DNA of 64,000 nt from the NCBI GenBank assembly GCA_964455395.1, contig CAYVWB010000010.1, positions 20,474 through 84,473 on the forward strand, in the 5' to 3' direction. Made by a program: the position numbers and the translations under genes. The notes under the pieces are model-generated. The model did not search any database and was not told the origin of the DNA. It saw nothing but the letters and a program-made list of their open reading frames with translations. The stretch comes from CAYVWB01 sp964455395 (GTDB taxonomy: Bacteria; Desulfobacterota; Desulfovibrionia; Desulfovibrionales; Desulfovibrionaceae). Of this stretch, positions 53,512 to 62,577 are shown in pieces. Each line of letters starts with the position of its first letter. The first letter of the stretch is position 1.

Positions 53512-54252
53512 ATGGCGCAAACCAAGCCGAGCATTCTCGTGGTGGAGGACGACCACGCCATCCTCAGCGGCCTGCTGGACCTGCTCGTCTTCCACGGCTT
53601 TACCGTGGAGGGCGTCAGCGACGGCGAAACAGGCTTGGAGCGCGCTTTGGCCGGCGCATTCGATCTGGTCATTCTGGACGTCATGCTTCCGGGTATGGAC
53701 GGCTTCGCCCTCTGCAAGACGTTGAAATCCCGTCGGCCGGCGCAAGCCGTGCTCATGCTCACGGCCAAAGGCGCGGAGGACGACGTGGTCCACGGCCTGG
53801 GCGTGGGCGCGGACGACTACGTCACCAAGCCCTTCTCCCTGAAGGAACTGCTGGCGCGGGTGGAGGCGGTGCTGCGCCGTGTGGGACGTGACCGCGGCGA
53901 CGGCGTGTTGCGGTTGGGCGGCGTGGCCTTCGATTTCGCGAGCCTCACCGCCGCGCGGGAAGAAGCCGACGCACACGGGGGCGTTACACCCCCAGCCGTC
54001 GCCATGACGCGTCGGGAGCTGGACCTGGTGCGCTGCCTCCACCGCCACGCGCCGGGCGTCGTTTCCCGCGGCGCATTGCTGGCGGAGGTCTGGGGCTACC
54101 CCGAAACGGACATCGAGACCCGCACCGTGGACGCTCACGTGGCCAAATTGCGTCGGAAACTGGAGACCCTGGTGGGAGACAGACCATTCATCGCGGCGGT
54201 GCGTGGCGAAGGCTATCGACTGCATCCCGACCTGCTCGAGGACGCTTCCTGA
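53512..54252 (+). CDS. OmpR/PhoB-family response regulator
   Basis: A 246-residue DNA-binding regulator. The receiver (1-120) has VEDD, phospho-acceptor Asp56 in LDVMLPGMDG and Lys106 in YVTKPFS. A winged-helix domain follows (about 145-240) with RRELDLVRCL, WGYPETDIETRTVDAHVAKLR (short parts) and VRGEGYRL. ATG at 53512 follows GGAGG; the longer frame upstream is promoter DNA. The kinase gene starts directly after its stop, so the two form an operon. Confidence 0.94.
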   Translation: MAQTKPSILVVEDDHAILSGLLDLLVFHGFTVEGVSDGETGLERALAGAFDLVILDVMLPGMDGFALCKTLKSRRPAQAVLMLTAKGAEDDVVHGLGVGADDYVTKPFSLKELLARVEAVLRRVGRDRGDGVLRLGGVAFDFASLTAAREEADAHGGVTPPAVAMTRRELDLVRCLHRHAPGVVSRGALLAEVWGYPETDIETRTVDAHVAKLRRKLETLVGDRPFIAAVRGEGYRLHPDLLEDAS

Positions 54253-56427
54253 ATGCGCAATCCCATGCGGAAACTCGGCTGGCGCATGGCGGCCCTGTGC
54301 GTGATGCTGGCGCCGTTGCTGGCGGCCGTCTTCTGGTGGAGCTATGTCAGTCAAGCCCGCGACGAAGCCGCTGCGCTGCGCTATTTCGGTGAAGCGCTCT
54401 TCGAGGACATGGAGGAGGAACTGCGCCGCTTCGTGGAGGCGGAGGAAACCCGCGCCGTGGACGAGTACGCTCCGGTGTTGGCGGCGGATCGCGGAGCTGA
54501 CGAGGGCGAAGCCTCCCCGCTGGCGGAACAACCCGCGGCGGCCTTCGTTGTCGGTTACTTCCAGGTGCTGGGCGGCGGCGTCTTCCAGACCCCGCACGTC
54601 ACGCCTTCGCCAACACGGCTGGCCGTGCTGGAGCGTGCTCGCGATCGCGTCTTGGCCATGCGGGACAAAGCGGCGCGCGCCGAGACTATTCAGCCTCCGC
54701 GCGGGGGAACTCGCGAGAGGGAGGAGCAGGCAGGGACGAAGGCCGCGCCTCCTTCCCCTCACCCCGAGGCGCAACCACTCGATGCGGCGGAACGCAAACA
54801 AACCGCGCAGGAACTCGTCGTGAAGTCGCCGGTAGCCGCGCCCAAGGCGAAGCCCGTTCCGCCTACCCTTCGGGACCGCTACCTGCGACCCGCCGAGGAA
54901 CCCCAGCGCGAAGCCTTGGGACAGCTCGCGGAGGAGACCCGCCGCATCACCCCGGGCCAGGCGCTCAACCTGAGCGCACGGGCGCCCATCCAGGCGCAGT
55001 CCCCCATCCCACCGCAACCGGAAGCGGCTTCCCCTCTGGCGCAGCAGCGGGCGTCCGCGCAGCCGGAGGGAGCCGGCGCCGTGACTGAGCCTGCCACCCC
55101 CGAAGCAGAGCCCACAGCGCCCACACCGGATACGTCCTCTGGGTCGAGGGCCAGGGGATTCTTTTTGTTCGAGAGAGACCCCGGTTCCCGGCAGGATGCG
55201 AACATGACAACGCCGCCGGGGCCTCCACCGTTTGCCGCGCCCTCACCGGAAACCGCCGGCCAGGAAAGTCCGCCGCGGGCGGTGCGCGCCGAGGTGGCCC
55301 CCTTGACATCCGCACTGCTGGACGAAAACCACGCCGTGCTCTACCGGCGGGTGGTGGTGGACGGCGCCGTGGCGCGGCAGGGGTTCGTGGTGAATCTGCC
55401 GGCGTTTCTGGCGCATCTTGAACGTCGTCATTACCGGGATCAGCCCTTGGAGGCCGTCACCCGCCTGACGCTGACAGCCGCCGCCGACGGTCTCGGCGTC
55501 TCTCGAACGGGGGGGCTTGGCGGCGATCCGGGCTTCGCGCCCGCCGTGGACCTGTTCCGCACTTTCCCCCGGCCCTTCGCGTTTCTCTCGGCGCGGCTGA
55601 CCGCGCAGCACATCCCCATGGGGACGGGACGTTACGCGGTGCTCGCAGCTGCAGCGGCCACTGCCTTGGTGCTGTTTCTGGGGTTGACCGCCGTCTGGTT
55701 GGCGGCGCGGGCCGCCGTGGAACTGGCGCAACGCCGCGCGGGGTTCGTCTCTTCCGTGACCCATGAGCTGAAGACGCCGCTGACTTCCATCCGCATGTAT
55801 TCCGAGATGTTGGAAGAGGGGATGGCGTCGGACGAGTCGACCCGCCGGCGCTACCTCGGGGTCATCCGCTCGGAGGCGGCGCGGCTCTCCCGGCTCATCG
55901 GCAATGTGCTGGAATTCTCGCGTCTGGAGCGGCGGGAGCGACCGCTGGTCATGGAGCTCGGCCGACTGGACGACGTTTTCGCCGAGACGCGCGCGACGCT
56001 TGCCCCCGCGTTGGAGCACGCCGGTTTCAACCTCGCCGTCGAGAACGCCTTGGAGACGCCCTTCCCCTACGACCGCGAGGCCATGACGCAGGTGCTCATC
56101 AACCTCGTGGAGAACAGCGTGAAGTTCGGCGCAGCCGCCCCGCCCGAGGCGCGCCGCGTGGTGGCGCAGGTCCGCCGTGACGCCGCCGGCGCCGTGCGGC
56201 TTACCGTGCGTGACTTCGGCCCCGGCGCGCCGGCCCACGCCCTGCCGCGCCTCTTCGAGGACTTCTACCGCGCTGACGACTCCCTCACCCGCCAGACCGC
56301 GGGCGCCGGCCTGGGGCTCGCCCTGGTCAAAGGGCTCGTGGAGGCCATGGGGGGGAGCATCACCGCGCGCAATGCCGAATACGGCGGATTTCTTGTCGAA
56401 ATGGTGTTCGCCCCGCCGGGTCGCTAG
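54253..56427 (+). CDS. Membrane sensor histidine kinase with long periplasmic region
   Basis: A 724-residue kinase. TM1 is near residues 12-30 and TM2 near 457-480; between them are over 400 residues rich in Ala, Pro and Glu, a low-complexity stretch followed by a more ordered part (LDENHAVLYRRVVVDGAV). After TM2 come HisKA with VTHELKTPLTS (His504) and HATPase with INLVENSVKFG, DFGPGAP and GAGLGLALVKG. No HAMP domain is seen. It is the likely partner of the adjoining regulator. The size of the disordered periplasmic part is unusual. Confidence 0.92.
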   Translation: MRNPMRKLGWRMAALCVMLAPLLAAVFWWSYVSQARDEAAALRYFGEALFEDMEEELRRFVEAEETRAVDEYAPVLAADRGADEGEASPLAEQPAAAFVVGYFQVLGGGVFQTPHVTPSPTRLAVLERARDRVLAMRDKAARAETIQPPRGGTREREEQAGTKAAPPSPHPEAQPLDAAERKQTAQELVVKSPVAAPKAKPVPPTLRDRYLRPAEEPQREALGQLAEETRRITPGQALNLSARAPIQAQSPIPPQPEAASPLAQQRASAQPEGAGAVTEPATPEAEPTAPTPDTSSGSRARGFFLFERDPGSRQDANMTTPPGPPPFAAPSPETAGQESPPRAVRAEVAPLTSALLDENHAVLYRRVVVDGAVARQGFVVNLPAFLAHLERRHYRDQPLEAVTRLTLTAAADGLGVSRTGGLGGDPGFAPAVDLFRTFPRPFAFLSARLTAQHIPMGTGRYAVLAAAAATALVLFLGLTAVWLAARAAVELAQRRAGFVSSVTHELKTPLTSIRMYSEMLEEGMASDESTRRRYLGVIRSEAARLSRLIGNVLEFSRLERRERPLVMELGRLDDVFAETRATLAPALEHAGFNLAVENALETPFPYDREAMTQVLINLVENSVKFGAAAPPEARRVVAQVRRDAAGAVRLTVRDFGPGAPAHALPRLFEDFYRADDSLTRQTAGAGLGLALVKGLVEAMGGSITARNAEYGGFLVEMVFAPPGR

Positions 56428-56648
56428 CGGCCCGCAGGCGGTCTTGACGTCCGCTTCCCCGGCGGGAGGGGGTCGTTTCAGGCGTCTTCTTGCAAGAGTG
56501 AGCAGGGGATCACGAGGTGGGGATTGCAGCAAGGCAGTGTGGAAGGAGGGGGGGACATCGCGCTTTCTCTTGAGATTCCATGGTGCTGTCGGAATGCGCT
56601 GCATATTGACAGGGCGTGGTTCGAAACGCGTGCGCCATCACCGCATGC

Positions 56649-57308
56649 TCACGCCCGCAGCCGCGTCAAGGCGCGCTGGAGCACCCGTTCCGCGTTCACC
56701 TGGGTCGCCTGGACTTCCGCGGCGGAGAGCCCCGCGCCAAGAGCCACGGCCTTGCGGAAGGCCGCGGGGTAGTAGTGGTCGTGGGTGTGGGCGTCCGTGT
56801 TGACCACGAGACGCGCGCCATGGGCTTGCGCCAACCGCGCCACGAGACCGTTGGTGAGGGAGTGCAGGGGTTTGGTGGAAAGCTCCAGGCAGACGTCGCG
56901 TTCGGCGGCGAGGGCGGCTTCCTGCGGGGTGAGCAGACCCGGGTGGGCCAGCACGTCCACGCCAGCTTCGATGGCGGCGAGGTTCACCCCGCGTGGGATG
57001 GGCTCCATGAGCGTCTCCCCGTGGACCACGACGACCACGGCGCCCAGTTCACGCGCGCGGGCCACGGTCTCCGCCATCAAGGCGGGGGGGACGTGGGTGA
57101 GCTCCACGCCTGGGTAGACGTCGATTTCCGCGTGCAAGGCGTCTCGGGCGGCGGCTTTGGTGGCGGCCACCACTGTGGGCAGGGATGTTTGGTCCGCGTG
57201 GTCGGCGAGGACGATGGCGCGGCAGCCGGCGGCTTTGGCGCGCTGTGCTGCTTCCGCCGGGAGACAGCAGCCGTCGGAGATGGTGGTGTGGACGTGGAGA
57301 TCGATCAC
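56649..57308 (-). CDS. PHP-domain phosphoesterase (histidinol-phosphatase-like)
   Basis: A 219-residue PHP fold: DLHVHTTISDG, the mid-domain VVHGETLMEP, VDVLAHPG and NTDAHTHDHYYP provide metal ligands. It is close to the histidinol phosphate phosphatase-domain family of 210-230 residues that lacks the full HisK part, so the natural substrate is uncertain. GTG at 57308 follows AGGAG. It is downstream of the DUF151 gene on the same strand. Confidence 0.85.
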   Translation of the reverse strand: MIDLHVHTTISDGCCLPAEAAQRAKAAGCRAIVLADHADQTSLPTVVAATKAAARDALHAEIDVYPGVELTHVPPALMAETVARARELGAVVVVVHGETLMEPIPRGVNLAAIEAGVDVLAHPGLLTPQEAALAAERDVCLELSTKPLHSLTNGLVARLAQAHGARLVVNTDAHTHDHYYPAAFRKAVALGAGLSAAEVQATQVNAERVLQRALTRLRA

Positions 57309-57423
57309 CGCGGGCTCCTGCGGGGGGGGTGGAGGCGTTCGGAAAAGGCGGGGCTGGGCCGCGAGGGGGCGCCGGCCGGACCATGGGAAAGACGCCCCGA
57401 GCGCTTCACGAGCGAAGGCGGCG

Positions 57424-57448
57424 CCGTCCGGGGGGGTGCTCCGGACGG
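57424..57448 (-). terminator. Hairpin after the DUF151 gene
   Basis: Perfect 8-bp inverted repeat CCGTCCGG/CCGGACGG with a 9-base loop, 40 bases past the stop; no T-run. Confidence 0.4.
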
Positions 57449-57487
57449 ATCATAAGCGATCGCCGCGGCGGTTCCGGGGCGCATCGA

Positions 57488-57982
57488 TTACATCTTGTAC
57501 TTCGTCTCGTCGACGTTGAGTTTTTCCAGGAGCTCGTTCCACTCCTTGGCGTCTTCGGTCTGCAGCACGGGTTTGCCTTCCAGCAGACTGTCCGTGGAGG
57601 CTTTCTCCAGGACGGCTTCGTGGACGGTGATGGGCGCGGCGGCGCGCAAGGCCAACGCGATGCCGTCCGAGGGCCGACAGTCGATGGTCTTCACCGAGCC
57701 GCTCTGATCCACGGCGATCTCCGCGTAGAAGGTGCCTTCCTCCAGCGAAGTGACGTTGACCGAGACGACTTTGCCGCCCATGGTCTCCAATGCGGAGAGG
57801 AGGAGGTCGTGCGTCATGGGTCGGGGCAGCTCCACGCCGTTCAAGGCAAGGGAGATGGCCATGGCTTCCATGGCGCCGATCCAGATGGGCAGAGCCGTTT
57901 TCTCCTCCAGGTCCTTGAGGACCAGCACGGGGACTTGGGAGTCTTCGTCCAGAGCCAAGCCGAATACTTTCATTTCTACCAT
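57488..57982 (-). CDS. Bifunctional nuclease family protein (DUF151)
   Basis: A 164-residue protein with the DUF151 core LPIWIGAMEAMAISLAL, RPMTHDLLLSALE, FYAEIAV and DCRPSDGIALALR. Plant and bacterial members show nuclease activity on DNA and RNA; the cellular role in bacteria is not settled. The ATG at 57982 overlaps the miaB stop by seven bases; an alternative ATG three codons later is at 57973. Co-transcription with miaB is likely. Confidence 0.88.
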   Translation of the reverse strand: MVEMKVFGLALDEDSQVPVLVLKDLEEKTALPIWIGAMEAMAISLALNGVELPRPMTHDLLLSALETMGGKVVSVNVTSLEEGTFYAEIAVDQSGSVKTIDCRPSDGIALALRAAAPITVHEAVLEKASTDSLLEGKPVLQTEDAKEWNELLEKLNVDETKYKM

Positions 57983-59349
57983 GGCTCACCTACCAGTTCT
58001 CCCGTCAGGGAGTGTTTCTTGGCTGCGTCGATGCGCACCGTGGCCAGCGAGCCCGGCGGGGGCGCCGGGAGGGTTGCGGGGCGTGGCATGTTGACGACGA
58101 AGCCGTAGGGATCCCGACCGCGGAGGGTTTCCTCGCCGGTTCGGGCGTCTGTTTTCTTACTCGCGCCTTCAATGAGCACTGTCAACTCGCGGCGCACCAA
58201 TCGCGCCAGCGCGTCGGTCGTCAGCGTCTCCTGCAGGGCTTGCAGGCGTTGCAGGCGTTGGCCTGCGACCTCACGCGGGGTTTTCATGGGCATGGCCGCC
58301 GCGCGGGTGTTGGGTCGATCCGAATAGATGAAGGAGAAGCTCTGCGCGAAACGCACCTGCTCCATGGCGCGCAGGGTCTCCTCGAAATCCGCGTCTGTTT
58401 CGCCGGGGAATCCCACCATCAAGTCGGTGGTGATGTGGATATCCGGCCGGGCGCGACGCAGGCGGGCCGCCACATCCAGATACCGCGCCATGTCGTACTT
58501 GCGGCCCATGGCGGCGAGCATGCGGTCCGAGCCGGTCTGCAGGGGCAGGTGCAGCTGTGGACAAAGGACGTCCAGCTCGCCGAAGGCTTCAACCACTTCG
58601 GGTGCGATGTCCTTGGGGTGCGAGGTGGTGAAGCGCAGCCGCTGAAGTCCGGGAATGGCCGCCACCATACGCAACAACGTGGCGAATGCAGGCTGACCGG
58701 GCGCGTCGTGGCCGTAGCTGTTGACGTTCTGGCCGAGCAGGGTCAGCTCGCGAGCGCCGCGTTCGACCCACGCCCGACAGTCCGCAAGGATGGCCTCCGC
58801 CGGACGGGATTTCTGCCGACCGCGCACGTACGGCACGATGCAGTAGGCGCAGTAGTTGTCGCACCCCTGCATGATGTTCACGAAGGCGGATGGCGGCGCG
58901 GGCGTGTCCTCCTCCAGATGGAGTTGGCGCTCCGCGTAGGTTTCGGTGAAGTCCGTCAGCCGCATGCGCAGGGCGGTGTCTTGCATGCACCGCGCGATGG
59001 CTTGGGGCGCCATGGCTGCGCCGTCTGCGCCGAAGACAACGCGCACGGCCGGGTGGCGCGTCATGAGCGCTTCGCCCAGCTGCTGCGCCACGCACCCGCC
59101 CACAGCTGCGAAGGCTTCGGGGTTGGCGTCAAAGAGCGGCTGCAGCCTGCCGAGGGTGCTGTACACCTTCTGTTCGGGTTTGTCGCGAACGCTGCATGTG
59201 TTGATGATGACGACGAGGCCGCCTGTCACGCCCTCGGGATCCGCTGTGTGGACGAATCCCCGGGCCTGCAGGGCGCGCGCCAACCATTGCGAATCGCTGA
59301 CGTTCATCTGGCACCCGAAAGTGATGATATGGAAATGTGGGGAGGCCAT
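57976..59349 (-). CDS. miaB: tRNA-2-methylthio-N6-isopentenyladenosine37 synthase MiaB
   Basis: A 457-residue radical-SAM methylthiotransferase. The auxiliary cluster cysteines are Cys13 (FGCQMN), Cys52 (NTCSVR) and Cys86 (GGCVAQ). The SAM cluster is CDNYCAYC (Cys163, 167, 170), followed by VRGRQKSR. A C-terminal TRAM domain (LTVLIEGASKK to the end) binds tRNA. It adds the methylthio group to A37 of tRNAs. ATG at 59349 gives the usual N-terminus (HFHIITFGCQMN); a GTG six codons earlier is possible. Confidence 0.94.
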   Translation of the reverse strand: MASPHFHIITFGCQMNVSDSQWLARALQARGFVHTADPEGVTGGLVVIINTCSVRDKPEQKVYSTLGRLQPLFDANPEAFAAVGGCVAQQLGEALMTRHPAVRVVFGADGAAMAPQAIARCMQDTALRMRLTDFTETYAERQLHLEEDTPAPPSAFVNIMQGCDNYCAYCIVPYVRGRQKSRPAEAILADCRAWVERGARELTLLGQNVNSYGHDAPGQPAFATLLRMVAAIPGLQRLRFTTSHPKDIAPEVVEAFGELDVLCPQLHLPLQTGSDRMLAAMGRKYDMARYLDVAARLRRARPDIHITTDLMVGFPGETDADFEETLRAMEQVRFAQSFSFIYSDRPNTRAAAMPMKTPREVAGQRLQRLQALQETLTTDALARLVRRELTVLIEGASKKTDARTGEETLRGRDPYGFVVNMPRPATLPAPPPGSLATVRIDAAKKHSLTGELVGEPW

Positions 59350-59440
59350 CCTGTGGATGGTAATCACTTCTGGGGAAAAGGAAAGGCCTTTTCCTGGGGA
59401 GGCTGTGGACTGCTGGCGCCGCCAAGCATGGGACGTGGGC

Positions 59441-59500
59441 GCGCCGGTCCCTGCCGGTCCCTGCCGGTCTGCGCGAGGCTGCGCCGGTCTGCGGGAGTCC
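59441..59500. repeat. 10-bp tandem repeat
   Basis: Six consecutive decamers around CTGCCGGTCC: three near-identical units (59441-59470), a diverged one, GCGCCGGTCT, then another diverged one. Located in the 175-base gap between miaB and the CysC-like gene. Confidence 0.6.
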
Positions 59501-59524
59501 CGTGCGGGAGAGACGGCTCGCCTG

Positions 59525-60100
59525 TCAGCGCGCAGCTTCGAGACGTCGGATGAGCTCGAGCACGGCGTCGCGGGAATCCTCCACTTCGCGCTCCTCCACG
59601 GCAAGGTGGAGTTCCGCAGCCGGGTTTTCCTCGTAGGGGATGTCCACGCCGATGACCTCGCCGAGGCCTTCCACGTCCTGTCCAGTTTCCCGGCGTTCCA
59701 GGGCTTTTTCGTAGAGTCCGGCCATGACGATGCCGTCCGGTCGGTTGCTCTCGCGTTCGATGGCCGTCTGCAGGGAGCATTGCAGATGGATTTCCCCGAA
59801 GCAGGGGATGAGGCTTCTCGCGTAGTCGCGCATGGCTTTGCGGTGGCCGGTGGCGTCCATGACGACGAGGCTGCCCTCGCGGGTCATGGCGGCGGCTTCC
59901 TCCGCGAACAGGCGATAGGCCGTGGCGCGGTCATCCGGGGTGTAGGTGGGGCGTGGCACGTAGGTGCGCCGGCGTTCATCCATGGAGAGCAGGTGCGCAT
60001 CCGTCCGGCCGAGGGCATGGAGCGCCTTGACCACGGCGCAGGCGATGGTGGACTTGCCGCACCCGGGGAGTCCGGTAAGCCAGACGGCGCAGCCGGCCAT
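59525..60100 (-). CDS. CysC-like P-loop kinase (adenylyl-sulfate kinase family)
   Basis: A 191-residue kinase. Walker A is GLPGCGKST (10-18), followed by LLSMDERRRTYVPRPTYTPDDR where APS kinase has LDGDNVR...NRDLGFS, then VVMDATGHRKAMRDYARSL and GLYEKALERRETG, the CysC-type lid (compare KGLYKKA). The missing DGDN motif suggests a substrate other than, or besides, adenylyl sulfate. The start codon overlaps the upstream phosphotransferase stop by one base (TGATG), so the two proteins likely work together. Confidence 0.78.
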   Translation of the reverse strand: MAGCAVWLTGLPGCGKSTIACAVVKALHALGRTDAHLLSMDERRRTYVPRPTYTPDDRATAYRLFAEEAAAMTREGSLVVMDATGHRKAMRDYARSLIPCFGEIHLQCSLQTAIERESNRPDGIVMAGLYEKALERRETGQDVEGLGEVIGVDIPYEENPAAELHLAVEEREVEDSRDAVLELIRRLEAAR

Positions 60101-61215
60101 CAGCCTTGCTCCCGCAGGTAGCCGTTGACGCGTGTATAGTCGAACCGCGGTTCTTCGAGCACCCGTTCCATGAAGGTGAAGAGCGCTTGGCGGACCTGGG
60201 GCGGGTGGTCCGGGTACCACTCCGGGCTGGCCACCACCAGACACCGGAAGACGAAGAACGGCGCGATGACGTCCAGCAGCTCGGCGTCCTTGGTCAAGTC
60301 CAGATATTCCTGGAAGAGCGCTTTGAAGAGCTCGAGGAAGGCGCCGTCCAACCGGGGGGGCTTTCCCGGCGCGGCGGCGCAGCTTTCCAGCACGCCGAAG
60401 AGCAGGTAGTTGACGGCCATGGCGGCGAGGTCGCCGGCGGGTTCGCCCCATTCGCCACGACTGCGGTCCAGCACGCGGAAGTCGCCGCTTTCCAGGATGA
60501 GTACGTTCCAGGGGTGGAAGTCGCCGTGCACAGCAGCCAGCCGGTGGGCGTAGGCTTCCAGCTTCCAGCGCCAGGCCACCAGCTGTTGCTCCAGGGCGAT
60601 GAAGCGCGCCTGGGGATATTCCGGGTCGTCGCGGGGGTAAGCCTCGTCGATGAGGCCCATGATGCACTCGTCCGCGCCGATCAGGTTTCTGATGCGGCGG
60701 TAGTAGAGGTGGGGGTCGTCGTTCTTGACGGCATGCACCTCGCTGAGCCAGTGGGCGAAGGCGCGGACTTGGTCCGTGTCCGCCGGGCGGGCGCCCTTTT
60801 TCTGGATGCGTACGAGATCCTTGAAGTATTCCATCCCGGGAACTTTTTCGACAAGGAGGAAGAATTCCCGTACGTCGCGTACGTGGACCAGTCGGTCGTC
60901 CGCATTCACGTAGCCCAGGGCCATGGGCTTGGCGTGTTTGGGCAGACGACCGCTGGTTTCGTGCTGGAACATGAGCACAGCGGCGCGGTCCCAGTAGAAC
61001 TGATGTCCGTACTTGTCGCCTCGCATGGTGGAGAGCACCGCGTGTTGCGGATCGCCGCCCACTTCATAGCTGATGAGCACGGGTTTGCCGAAGCCGAACT
61101 GCTTGACGCCTTGCTGGTCGGGCGCGCCTATGTCGCCCATGCCCAGCAGGCGCGCTTCCGGACCGAAGGCTTCCTGCAGGAAGTGTTCTACTGCGTCGCG
61201 CTTGAGCTCTACCAT
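60100..61215 (-). CDS. Aminoglycoside phosphotransferase-fold protein
   Basis: A 371-residue protein of the APH/choline-kinase fold. The catalytic loop is AAVHGDFHPWNVLI; the following metal motif reads VLDRSRGEWGEP, with Asp present but Arg-Ser in place of the usual Phe-Asp. Such proteins phosphorylate small molecules or sugars; antibiotic resistance is not implied. It lies 11 bases after the PfkB kinase gene and overlaps the CysC-like gene, forming a three-kinase run. Confidence 0.82.
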   Translation of the reverse strand: MVELKRDAVEHFLQEAFGPEARLLGMGDIGAPDQQGVKQFGFGKPVLISYEVGGDPQHAVLSTMRGDKYGHQFYWDRAAVLMFQHETSGRLPKHAKPMALGYVNADDRLVHVRDVREFFLLVEKVPGMEYFKDLVRIQKKGARPADTDQVRAFAHWLSEVHAVKNDDPHLYYRRIRNLIGADECIMGLIDEAYPRDDPEYPQARFIALEQQLVAWRWKLEAYAHRLAAVHGDFHPWNVLILESGDFRVLDRSRGEWGEPAGDLAAMAVNYLLFGVLESCAAAPGKPPRLDGAFLELFKALFQEYLDLTKDAELLDVIAPFFVFRCLVVASPEWYPDHPPQVRQALFTFMERVLEEPRFDYTRVNGYLREQG

Positions 61216-61226
61216 GCGGGGTCTCC

Positions 61227-62162
61227 CTACCAGGTGCTGCCGTAGTAGACGCCGTAGCGGTCTTTGACGATGGGAAGGCTCAGGTCGTGCTCCTGGGTGC
61301 CGTGTTGGGCCACGCAGGCGGCGGCGCAGACGGAGCCGATGCGCGCAGCGGTGGCCATGTCTTCGCCCTCGGTGAGGCCGTAGAGGAGCCCGGCGCGGTA
61401 GGCGTCGCCGGCGCCGGTGGGGTCGCAGACCACGTCGGCAGGCACGGCCTGGATGTCCTCTTCGCCGTCGGCGTTGTGGATGCGCGAGCCTTTTTCACCG
61501 AGGGTGATGATGACAGTCTCCACTTTTTCGCGGATTTCAGCAAGGGTGAGGCCGGTTTTCTGCTGAATCATCTCCATTTCGTAGTCGTTGGCGATGAGGA
61601 TGGCGGCGCCGGTGAAGGCTTTGGTCATCTGGTCGCCGGAGAGCGCGGTGATCTGCTGGCCCGGATCGAAGATGTAGGGGATGCCCACTTCCTTGTAGGT
61701 TTCAGGCAAGCGCAGCATGTCGTCCATGTTGCCGGGGGAGCAGATGGCCCAGGTCTCTGCGATGTGGGTCTTGTCGATGGCGTAGGGGGAGGGCTGTTTC
61801 ATGGCCCCGGGGTTGAACCCGGTGATCTGGTTGTCGTTGCGGTCCGTGGTGATGTAGGCGCCGGCGGTGAGCTCTTCATCGATGACGCGCACGCCGTCCA
61901 GATCCAGACCCAGCTTGCGCAAGTGGCTCTCGTAGGGACCGAAGTCGCGCCCGCACGTGGCGATGATCTGCGACTGCTTGCCAAGCTTCGCCAAGGTGTA
62001 GGCGATGTTGCCAGCCGTGCCGCCGAACTTTTCCGTCACTTCTTCCAGCAGGAAGCAGACGTTGAGGATGTGCAGTTTGTCCGGCAGGATGTGATCCTGA
62101 AACTTGCCGGGAAAGGTCATGATGCGGTCGAAGGCCAGAGAGCCGGAGATGTACAGAGCCAT
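61227..62162 (-). CDS. PfkB-family carbohydrate (adenosine-type) kinase
   Basis: A 311-residue ribokinase-fold enzyme. Features are SGSLAFDRIMTFPG at the start, GGTAGNIAYTLAKLG and the anion-hole signature CDPTGAGDAYRAGLLYG with the catalytic Asp. Similarity of the N-terminus (FPGKFQDHILPDKLHILNV, cited in part) is to the adenosine kinase-like branch; the sugar or nucleoside substrate is not proven. ATG at 62162 follows GGAAG. Confidence 0.87.
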   Translation of the reverse strand: MALYISGSLAFDRIMTFPGKFQDHILPDKLHILNVCFLLEEVTEKFGGTAGNIAYTLAKLGKQSQIIATCGRDFGPYESHLRKLGLDLDGVRVIDEELTAGAYITTDRNDNQITGFNPGAMKQPSPYAIDKTHIAETWAICSPGNMDDMLRLPETYKEVGIPYIFDPGQQITALSGDQMTKAFTGAAILIANDYEMEMIQQKTGLTLAEIREKVETVIITLGEKGSRIHNADGEEDIQAVPADVVCDPTGAGDAYRAGLLYGLTEGEDMATAARIGSVCAAACVAQHGTQEHDLSLPIVKDRYGVYYGSTW

Positions 62163-62200
62163 ACGTTCTTCCAGTGCGGTTGTGGGTTGTGGATGGGGCT

Positions 62201-62533
62201 TCACTGCGTCAGCGCGGTCATTTCGTCGATCCACGACAGGAATTCCGGGTCCCCCCCGATGATGGGCAGCGCCACGATGCATGGGGTTTCGTAGCTGTGC
62301 AGCTCCCGGACGGCGTCGCACAAGGAGTCGAACCGCGCGGCGGTGGTCTTGGCGATGAACGCCGTCTCCCCTTCCTTCTGCACGGCGCCTTCCCACCAGA
62401 AGACGGCATTGATGGCGCCCAACACGTTGCAGCACGCCGCCAGGCGTTTTTCCACCAGCGCGGCGGCGATGCGTTGCGCTTCTTCCGGGGACTGCGCCGT
62501 CATGTAGACGATGAGATGGCTGAGATCCGCCAT
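62201..62533 (-). CDS. cutA: CutA-like divalent-cation tolerance protein
   Basis: A 110-residue protein with the CutA1 core: EEAQRIAAALVEKRLAACCNV, WWEGAVQKEGETAFIAKT and HSYETPCIVALPI. CutA1 forms a PII-like trimer; its link to copper tolerance is genetic and the precise role is not settled. Monitoring of metal or small ligands is likely. It lies 38 bases before the PfkB gene. Confidence 0.93.
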   Translation of the reverse strand: MADLSHLIVYMTAQSPEEAQRIAAALVEKRLAACCNVLGAINAVFWWEGAVQKEGETAFIAKTTAARFDSLCDAVRELHSYETPCIVALPIIGGDPEFLSWIDEMTALTQ

Positions 62534-62577
62534 GGGAAACCTCGCTGGGGTTGGCGGCGCCGGGGGCGGTGGCGCGG

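Noticed and set aside
59441..59500. CRISPR array
   Set aside because: The repeat units are only 10 bp with no spacers; no cas genes are present.
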